Below the pieces are notes generated by a model. That model saw only the letters and a list, made by a program, of their open reading frames with translations, ran no database searches and had not been told where the DNA came from. Below are positions 7,478 to 12,360 of a DNA stretch of 12,360 nt, in pieces. Position numbers and translations under genes: made by a program. The stretch is from Coemansia sp. RSA 922 (lineage: Eukaryota > Kickxellomycota > Kickxellomycetes > Kickxellales > Kickxellaceae): positions 1-12,360 of the forward strand of contig JANBQS010000767.1 of the NCBI GenBank assembly GCA_027577415.1. The letters run 5' to 3'. Positions within the stretch are counted from its first letter, which is position 1. Each line of letters opens with the position of its first letter.

Positions 7478-7521
7478 AGTGCTAGCAAGTTACAACGTAA
7501 AATCATGTCTTGCTAAGCACT
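7478..7521. other. Conserved hairpin, copy a (3' flank of unit 2)
   Basis: AGTGCT pairs with AGCACT (7516-7521) and AGCAAG (7484-7489) pairs with CTTGCT (7509-7514). One base is bulged at 7515, and the loop is 19 bases. The preceding block GAGGTCATTAAAAAG is shared with the other copies. On the minus strand it lies about 145 bases after the stop of the 7666-7995 gene, so it would fall in that 3' untranslated region or just past it. Its role is unknown. Confidence 0.75.
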
Positions 7522-7665
7522 GAAGATGTTTATAAAGTGTAAGGCCAACTGCTGTAGCTAATAGTATATGTAAGGTTGTGACATACACTGTCAGTTTGCT
7601 TGCTCCCAGGTTGAGACCAAAAACTCTGCTGGCATATAATTCAACAAAGTGAATTAAACACATGC

Positions 7666-7995
7666 CTACTCTTCTCTAGGAAGGTTTAACCATTCGGGGT
7701 CTTCCAAATCAATGTCAATTAGTTTCCTACAGCGAGCCCTACTACTGCTCCAAGTTAATAACCAGTGTGTTTTGAATTCATATGCTTCAAAAAAGATCTC
7801 CTTATTGGTTACCGTGATCAGTGTATATTCAAAACCCTTGTTATCAATTGACCACTTCATATTACCAGGTACAAGGACCTCATGATTATGAGAATTCAAT
7901 ACGGAGAAATCCGATATTTCAGAGATGAGCTCTTTTACTGAAACATTGCTCATTTTGCCTTCATCATCATGAAACGATACTTCTTTGGGTGCCAT
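7666..7995 (-). CDS. Array unit 2: intact small protein of unknown family
   Basis: 109-aa acidic protein with no signal peptide or membrane segment, so probably cytosolic or nuclear. Family features: an MA start, helix SVKELISEISDFSVL (19-33), strand GFEYTLITVT (54-63), strand EIFFEAYEF (66-74), the W-rich strand HWLLTWSS (77-84) and a C-terminal tail EDPEWLNLPREE. Members at 6340, 9160 and 10630 share this order with low identity. ATG 7995 is preferred over the in-frame Met 15 because every unit begins ATGGC at the same distance from its TATA box. Upstream is the TATA box at 8090; downstream is hairpin copy a. No function can be assigned. I considered a profilin- or longin-like alpha/beta fold but found no diagnostic motif. 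Confidence 0.65.
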   Translation of the reverse strand: MAPKEVSFHDDEGKMSNVSVKELISEISDFSVLNSHNHEVLVPGNMKWSIDNKGFEYTLITVTNKEIFFEAYEFKTHWLLTWSSSRARCRKLIDIDLEDPEWLNLPREE

Positions 7996-8089
7996 GTTGA
8001 GTAAATAAAAAAGTACTACAAGTAATGCTGAAAATGAGGATTGAGGTGAAGAATAGGTTTTGTGGTGGTGGGGGGAAACTCGCTTTCTT

Positions 8090-8095
8090 TTTATA
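8090..8095 (-). promoter_or_regulatory. TATA box of array unit 2
   Basis: GGGTATAAAAAG on the minus strand, 95 bases before ATG 7995. The leader is C/T-rich and free of ATG. GGCTGCCAAGAAAA (plus strand, 8121-8134) lies just upstream and is identical in unit 3 at 9616-9629. Confidence 0.65.
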
Positions 8096-9002
8096 CCCGG
8101 TTTCTCTAAAAGAAAAAAGCGGCTGCCAAGAAAAGTGTGCTACTTTTCGCTCCAAAAACTTCCCCTCTGGGCTGCTTAGACATGGAAATTCATGTGTTTC
8201 TATTTCCACTTCTTTCTGCCTTTTTATCAACATTTGCTAGCTTATAGTGGTTTCCATTTATAAATCAAGGCTTCTTTTTTTTGTGTTTTTTCTTTTTCTT
8301 TTGACATGATGCATCTAGTTGTGCTCTAGCATCAGCTTTCCAAATTCCAAACCATCCAGATGTCTTTCCCCCAACAAGACATTAGCAGTTTCCGGGTAGC
8401 ATGTCAAAGGCTTTGCTCTTTGTCCCCTTTTAACCTTTGTGCTATCCAACTACAAAGTACACTATTGTTTTTTAAGCCTTTCGCACAGCATTTCCTTTCT
8501 TCTTCAAGCAGCAGGTGTGATTGCAATTCTATGCCTTCCATTTTTTGCAGAGCACTTGTTTCGTACTCCCTTTTCTCTGCAAAGTATCCGATTATTCTCA
8601 CTGTCTAAAAAAGCCCTCCCTCTTATGCCAGTTCTGTTCCTTTATTTTAGTTGCTGTTTTGCGGTCATAAAAAAAAGGGTGAATACTTTTTTTGGATGCC
8701 AGAGTTGTCTCTTCTTCTTTCATTGGCATTCAAAATACATTGCCCTTTCTTGCTTTTATCTGTGCTAGACTAAAGTCAATAAACGCTTGAAGTAAGATGC
8801 ATTGATTGACAACTATTGGACTTTTATTTTTACAAATGACTCAGCTATATATACAGTTGCTAGGTCTCCAAGCTCTTGCTTTTAGGCTTGCTGCGCCAAG
8901 GTCAGCCCAACATGTCCAAGCCTAATAAAATTCAACTAGTCTTCAGTCTAAACAAATTTATTTAGAATTATGTGTGTTAAATTGTAGAGGTCATTAAAAG
9001 AA
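8096..9002. repeat. Duplicated non-coding flank, copy 1 (upstream of unit 2)
   Basis: There is no supportable gene; frames on both strands are short, low-complexity and not kept in the other copies. It shares ordered blocks with 9592-10380 and 11056-12160. Examples are GGCTGCCAAGAAAA at 8121, TAGTGGTTTC near 8245, a TTTCCCC block near 8364, CTGCAAAGTATCCGATT at 8577-8593, TCAAAATACATT near 8729 and TAGGTCTCCA near 8861. It probably contains the control region of unit 2, then the distal 3' flank of unit 3, with minus-strand AATAAA at 8957-8962. Confidence 0.6.
8957..8962 (-). terminator. Poly(A) signal of array unit 3
   Basis: Minus-strand AATAAA about 200 bases after the stop of the 9160-9486 gene and beyond hairpin copy b. 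If used, the hairpin is inside the mature 3' untranslated region. Confidence 0.4.
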
Positions 9003-9048
9003 AGTGCGCTAGTTAGTTGATGCCTTAAAGCATGTCTAGTTGAGCGCT
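9003..9048. other. Conserved hairpin, copy b (3' flank of unit 3)
   Basis: GCGCT (9006-9010) pairs with AGCGC (9043-9047) and AGTTAG (9011-9016) pairs with CTAGTT (9036-9041), using two G-T wobbles. A single G is bulged at 9042, the same place as in copy a. The loop can form an inner ATGC/GCAT stem. Compared with copy a, an A-T pair has become T-A and the outer stem is rebuilt with different bases while pairing is kept. Confidence 0.75.
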
Positions 9049-9159
9049 GGATGGTAGATATGAGGTGTAAAGTCGGCTGGTGTGGCTAAATATATGTAGA
9101 GATTGTGGCAGAAGCTGTGTCAATACTGAAGCACATTTAAAATATCTACTTTGCCGTGT

Positions 9160-9486
9160 CTACAAGAACGGAGGTGCATCAGTAGCAGGGTCAAACGATA
9201 TCTGATTGTCGGCAACTTCACCGGGCATTCTCAAAGCTAGACTCCATGAGTCACTATTGGCTACCTTCCGTCCAATAAAAGTAACGGTCCCCTGATCTCC
9301 ACGATCAATTGGATAAGTAAAGCGAGTTGGAGGAATATTTAGGGTTGCCCTTATCATTTCCTCAGTATGTCCATCTAGTCTATGCGTTTCAGCATACAAT
9401 AAAATGCTATTGATTGCCGCTGTCAATGAAACACACTTGGTGCTTGTTAAGCTGGTACTAAGCAATACAGAAACAATGTCGGCCAT
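9160..9486 (-). CDS. Array unit 3: intact small protein of unknown family
   Basis: 108-aa protein, same family as 7666-7995 by layout: an MA start, helix SLTAAINSILLYAETHRL (20-37), strand RFTYPIDRG (55-63), strand TVTFIGRKVA (67-76), W-x-L strand SWSLALRM (80-87) and the end DPATDAPPFL. Identity to unit 2 is low outside the aromatic positions, although the DNA on both sides is clearly related. The frame extends upstream to about 9681, but ATG 9486 is chosen because it is the ATGGC start common to all units, 100 bases after the TATA box. The TATA box itself lies inside the longer frame, so the longer start would not be transcribed. Function is unknown; no secretion signal. Confidence 0.65.
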   Translation of the reverse strand: MADIVSVLLSTSLTSTKCVSLTAAINSILLYAETHRLDGHTEEMIRATLNIPPTRFTYPIDRGDQGTVTFIGRKVANSDSWSLALRMPGEVADNQISFDPATDAPPFL

Positions 9487-9585
9487 GTTGATTCTAATCA
9501 AGTAATATACTATGAGTGGTGTAGTAAGAGTAAGTTGAGTGAGATGAAGAATTTTTTTGTTTTCAGGTGGGTAAGACTCATGCTT

Positions 9586-9591
9586 TTTATA
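9586..9591 (-). promoter_or_regulatory. TATA box of array unit 3
   Basis: GGGTATAAAAAGCATGAG on the minus strand, 100 bases before ATG 9486. The leader (CATCTCACTCAACTTACTC, then ACACCACTCATAGTA) nearly matches that of unit 4. The ATG next to the TATA box probably lies before the transcription start. Confidence 0.7.
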
Positions 9592-10382
9592 CCCAGAGGA
9601 ACGATGAGAAAAAGTGGCTGCCAAGAAAATATTTTTTGTGGAGCAAAAATTTTGTATTCTAGACTGCTTGGGCATGACCATTTTTGCATTTCTGTTTCCA
9701 TTTCAGTAAGAGGTTTTCAGTCATTACCGTATTGTAGTGGTTTCATATTATATATCAAGGCACTCTTTGTGTTTTCCTTTTCTGCTACCTATTTGGATAT
9801 GTTCTGGCACTACATTTCCAAATTTCACAACATTCAGACATGGCTTTCCCCACAAAGCTTTACCGGTTTCTGAGTAGAGTAGCAAAGGGCTTTGCATTTT
9901 TTGTATACGTTTATGCTTGCTTGCCAACTTGATAGTGCATACACTTTCCTATTCTGACAACGGGCTTGTTTCCAACTCCATGTTCACTATTTTTAAAGTG
10001 GTTCTCAGTGGCCTTTTGCCCTGCAAAGTGTCCGAATTCCCTTTTACATGTTAAATATATCCTTTTCTCGTTTATCCTGGCAGTCTAATGTCTTGATATT
10101 TTCTGCTCTCTCGATTATTCAAAGGTGGCAATAATTAGTCTATAGACATGCAAATAATTAATCTAATTAAGATTATTAAGAAATGATGTTGTAATGCTAA
10201 AATGGTCAACTAGCACTATAGAGAGGATTAAGAAATTCATTTCATAAACATAAAAACAACACTATTATATTGTAGAAATTCAGTGTTACACTGTACCACT
10301 TGCTTGTGACCAGCTGCACACATTGCTACCTAATAAATCTATGTGAAAGTATTGTATTAAAAATGTAGAGGGCATTAAAAAG
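9592..10382. repeat. Duplicated non-coding flank, copy 2 (upstream of unit 3)
   Basis: No gene is supported. It shares ordered blocks with copy 1: GGCTGCCAAGAAAA at 9616-9629, TAGTGGTTTCAT near 9736, ATGGCTTTCCCC near 9840 and CTGCAAAGTGTCCGAATT at 10021-10038. The part from about 10130 to 10340 is very AT-rich and contains a TAATCT/AGATTA inverted repeat near 10155-10175. It should carry the control region of unit 3 and then the distal 3' flank of unit 4. Confidence 0.6.
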
Positions 10383-10425
10383 AGTGCTACAGGAAGATAC
10401 TAGAAGGCATGTCCTGCTGAGCACT
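10383..10425. other. Conserved hairpin, copy c (3' flank of unit 4)
   Basis: AGTGCT (10383-10388) pairs with AGCACT (10420-10425). After the bulge, A10389 pairs with T10418 and CAGGA (10390-10394) with TCCTG (10412-10416). The inner stem sequence differs from copies a and b, yet its length is similar. GGGCATTAAAAAG precedes it, as in the other copies. Confidence 0.7.
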
Positions 10426-10629
10426 AAAACTGAGAATGGAGTGGTCACAGGTATATGAAAGATAGGACATGAACTATGTCTGTTTATTTGCTATTAGGGT
10501 CACACTGGCATATAATTTAATATACTTGGACAGACACATTCCCTGATTCTCTGTTCTGTGACATAATAGGAAATGGCTTGAGTAGTGAAACTAAAGCCAT
10601 GCACTAACACATTATGAAGCTTAGACAGC

Positions 10630-10951
10630 CTAGTTCTGCTCAGAAAGGTTTGGCAGAGGCCAATCACTTTCAGCAAACATTGTCTTGTTTCAGTTAGTAA
10701 TGGTTTTGCTACATGTCAGCCACCATTTTCCATCATCTGTCTTATTTGATGTAAAAACGAGTGTAGTACTGGCTACTACCATATAGCTGAAGCTTTTTTA
10801 TCCTCCCCCATACCATATTATCCTCTTTAACAACAACAGAATTTTTATAAGTATTATTACAATAATTAGATATAGCAGTAACTACATTGTCAACTTTATC
10901 ATACGTCTCCTCGACCTTAACTTCAGAATTATTTAATAAAATTTGAGCCAT
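10630..10951 (-). pseudogene. Array unit 4: family gene with frameshift and premature stop
   Basis: ATG 10951 opens MAQILLNNSEVKVEETYDKV with the family helix (TYDKVDNVVTAISNY) but reaches a stop at 10742. In the frame one base away, starting near 10792, family residues resume: FSYMVVAS, LVFTSN, then KWWLTCSK, matching F-x-Y and W-x-L of the intact units. That frame meets TGA at 10690-10692 and, after it, still encodes a family-like tail with ESDWPLPNL, ending at TAG 10630-10632. The shift point falls near a G5 run and an A6 run (about 10795-10812), so it could be a real mutation or a homopolymer sequencing error. The extra TGA argues for real decay. The promoter and leader look intact. Confidence 0.65.
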
Positions 10952-11049
10952 GTTGGTTTGAATCAAGTGCAGTACTATGAGTGGTGTTATAAGAGTGAGT
11001 TGGATGAGATAAAGAAAATCTGTTGTTGGTGTTGGGAAGGACCTTGCTT

Positions 11050-11055
11050 TTTATA
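11050..11055 (-). promoter_or_regulatory. TATA box of array unit 4
   Basis: GGGGTATAAAAAGCAAGG on the minus strand, 99 bases before ATG 10951. The leader (TATCTCATCCAACTCACTC, then ACACCACTCATAGTAC and CTTGATTC) is nearly that of unit 3, so the promoter survives although the coding part is broken. Confidence 0.65.
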
Positions 11056-12160
11056 CCCCATAGGAGAAGGGGAAGAAGAAAATTTTCTGCTAAAAGAAGG
11101 TTGTGTCACTCGCTCCAAAGCTCGTATTCTGGACTTCCAGGTATTATTATTTTTTTGACTGTTTTATTCCCAAGTGGGGCAGTTTAATTCTATGGACGAT
11201 TCTAACAATAAACATTAGTTCAGCGTACTCGGTGCGAAAATATCAACACCCAGTCCCTGTGGTGGACTGCCAGGTATTACGATTATTCTATTTCTGTCTT
11301 CTCTTTTCCTCTTTTGCTTGAAAAGGGTGGTTTGCGTGGGAAATCAAGCCTTTCTTTTCTTTTTTCCTTTGCCGTGGCTTATTTGGATAAATATGATGTC
11401 AATTTATTCAAAACTTACGTCACTCAACCATGCTTTTCCTCATGGGACTTTCGAATAAATTGTAATATTCGCATTTTCAGTCAAGAAATTTGTCATACTT
11501 CCTTCACCATGACGCGTCTTGGTGCACTATGACACTATTTTCCAAAATTTACAATGACCAAGCATGTTTCCCCTCGCACAACACTAGCCGTTTCCGAGTT
11601 TCCTGTCAAAGGGGGTTTTTTCCTTTTTCTTTTTGCGCTAGCCAGCTTAAAAGTGTACTATAGGTTGTGTCTTTCTCCTTTGTTCTTCAAACACCAAGCT
11701 TGTTTCCACCCTTGTGTTTCCAAAGTGCTTGTTTGTTGTTCTTTTTTGGCTGCAGAGTGTCCAAGTATCTTCTTACAAGCTAAAAAACACCCTCCATGTC
11801 TGGTTAATTCCGTCAGTTCAATATTATTTTTGGCTGCTTTTCTCAGTCAATCAAAGGTGTTGAGTAATTTTTTAGCGTCAGGGTTGAGCTTTTCGTTTAT
11901 TTGGTACTCAAAATACATTTTACTCTCATCTATTTTGTGCTATACCAAAAATATATTCTTTGAACCGACAATAATTTTGATCTCAATCAAGGGCAATTAG
12001 GCTACCTGTATACAATTAATAGGTCTCCATACCCTTGGGGATGTTTGGGAATAAGAAAAGCAAGTTTAAACACTAGCTAGGTCTACAATACTACCAATCT
12101 AAATAATTGTTTCTATAAACTGTTATTGATGTAAAAAATAATTATGAAGGTCATTAAAAG
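11056..12160. repeat. Duplicated non-coding flank, copy 3 (upstream of unit 4)
   Basis: The longest copy of the flank. A 148-codon plus-strand frame at 11554-12000 is rejected because copies 1 and 2 do not keep it and it is a phenylalanine/leucine-rich reading of T-rich DNA. Shared blocks: TTTCCCC near 11569, GCGCTAGCCAGCTT near 11635, TTCTTCAAACACCAAGCTTG near 11683, CTGCAGAGTGTCCAAGTA at 11750-11767, TCAAAATACATT near 11909 and TAGGTCTCCA near 12020. About 300 bases between 11160 and 11460 have no clear match to the other copies. Confidence 0.55.
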
Positions 12161-12203
12161 AGTGCTAGTAGATGGTACTGGAAGGAATACCTTACTGAGC
12201 ACT
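12161..12203. other. Conserved hairpin, copy d
   Basis: AGTGCT (12161-12166) pairs with AGCACT (12198-12203), AGTA (12167-12170) with TACT (12193-12196), and the stem resumes with GGTA (12174-12177) against TACC (12188-12191). The bulged G at 12197 matches the bulge position in the other copies. AGGTCATTAAAAG precedes it. It marks the 3' flank of a fifth unit that lies mostly beyond the right edge. Confidence 0.7.
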
Positions 12204-12359
12204 GAAGTCATATAAGAGGGTCAAGCACATCTGTGCAAATGTCCAAATATCTAAAGAGTATCCAGAAATTTCATAGTAGTGAGAGGGGGACATCTTGATA
12301 CCTGAAATTACCAACTTTCTTTCTAAACGTGGCTGTGATTTCAGTAATTCGTGATTCAG
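12192..12359 (-). CDS. Possible 3' end of array unit 5, running off the window
   Basis: An open minus-strand frame of 55 codons reaches the right edge and stops at TAA 12192-12194. It contains SPSHYYEISGYSLDIWTF and ends LYDFSAQ. It overlaps the 3' arm of hairpin copy d, unlike the other units, whose stops lie well before the hairpin. No clear family motif is visible, so this may be chance. Another frame stopping near 12272 (ending VPLSLL) is an alternative end. Confidence 0.2.
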   Translation of the reverse strand: MNHELLKSQPRLERKLVISGIKMSPSHYYEISGYSLDIWTFAQMCLTLLYDFSAQ

Positions 12360-12360
12360 G

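Noticed and set aside
8360..8768. Two overlapping plus-strand frames (82 and 109 codons) with hydrophobic products
   Set aside because: They overlap in different frames, are low-complexity, and are not retained in the matching flanks near 9840 and 11567.
9487..9681. N-terminal extension of the 9160-9486 gene to an upstream Met
   Set aside because: The extension runs through the TATA box at 9586-9591, and all other units start at the ATGGC after the leader.
9535..9873. Plus-strand frame of 112 codons over the unit 3 promoter
   Set aside because: It covers the TATA box and leader of the opposite gene and is not kept in units 2 or 4.
11554..12000. Plus-strand frame of 148 codons in the third flank copy
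   Set aside because: The homologous blocks in the other two flanks do not keep the frame, and the protein is a Phe/Leu/Ser-rich reading of T-rich DNA.

Overview
The window looks like nuclear DNA of an intron-poor, early-diverging fungus. The first 5 kb holds two long uninterrupted genes with fungal and eukaryotic domain architectures: a Tgl3/4/5-type patatin lipase and a Tudor-SN protein (lost in baker's yeast). Canonical AATAAA signals and TATA boxes accompany several genes, and I saw no bacterial signals. A Kickxellomycotina-like host (for example Coemansia relatives) would fit the intron poverty, but that placement is a guess.

Layout: (1) 3-2144 (+), a triacylglycerol lipase cut by the left edge. 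(2) 2310-4976 (+), Tudor-SN (SND1), very GC-rich in its core. (3) At about 4980 the composition drops abruptly to AT-rich DNA, which continues to the right edge. (4) 5202-5600 and 5905-6231 (+) are two small AT-rich genes whose predicted strand/helix order resembles a ubiquitin-like beta-grasp fold (inference). (5) 6340-12360 is a tandem array on the minus strand of a small (about 108-109 aa) unrecognised protein family. Two members are intact (7666-7995 and 9160-9486). Two are broken (6340-6875 by an insertion-like segment, 10630-10951 by a frameshift plus a stop), and a fifth unit runs off the right edge.

The array is the most interesting part. Each visible promoter has a TATA box 89-100 bp before an ATGGC start and a similar pyrimidine-rich leader. 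Upstream of the TATA box, ordered blocks of similarity extend for several hundred bases. Between units lies a hairpin whose stem is kept while its bases change in pairs. The proteins between these conserved flanks are much less alike, sharing mainly a helix, an F-x-Y strand and a W-x-L strand. Conserved flanks around diverging short proteins, with several decayed copies, suggest a birth-and-death family under diversifying pressure. Its function cannot be read from the sequence.
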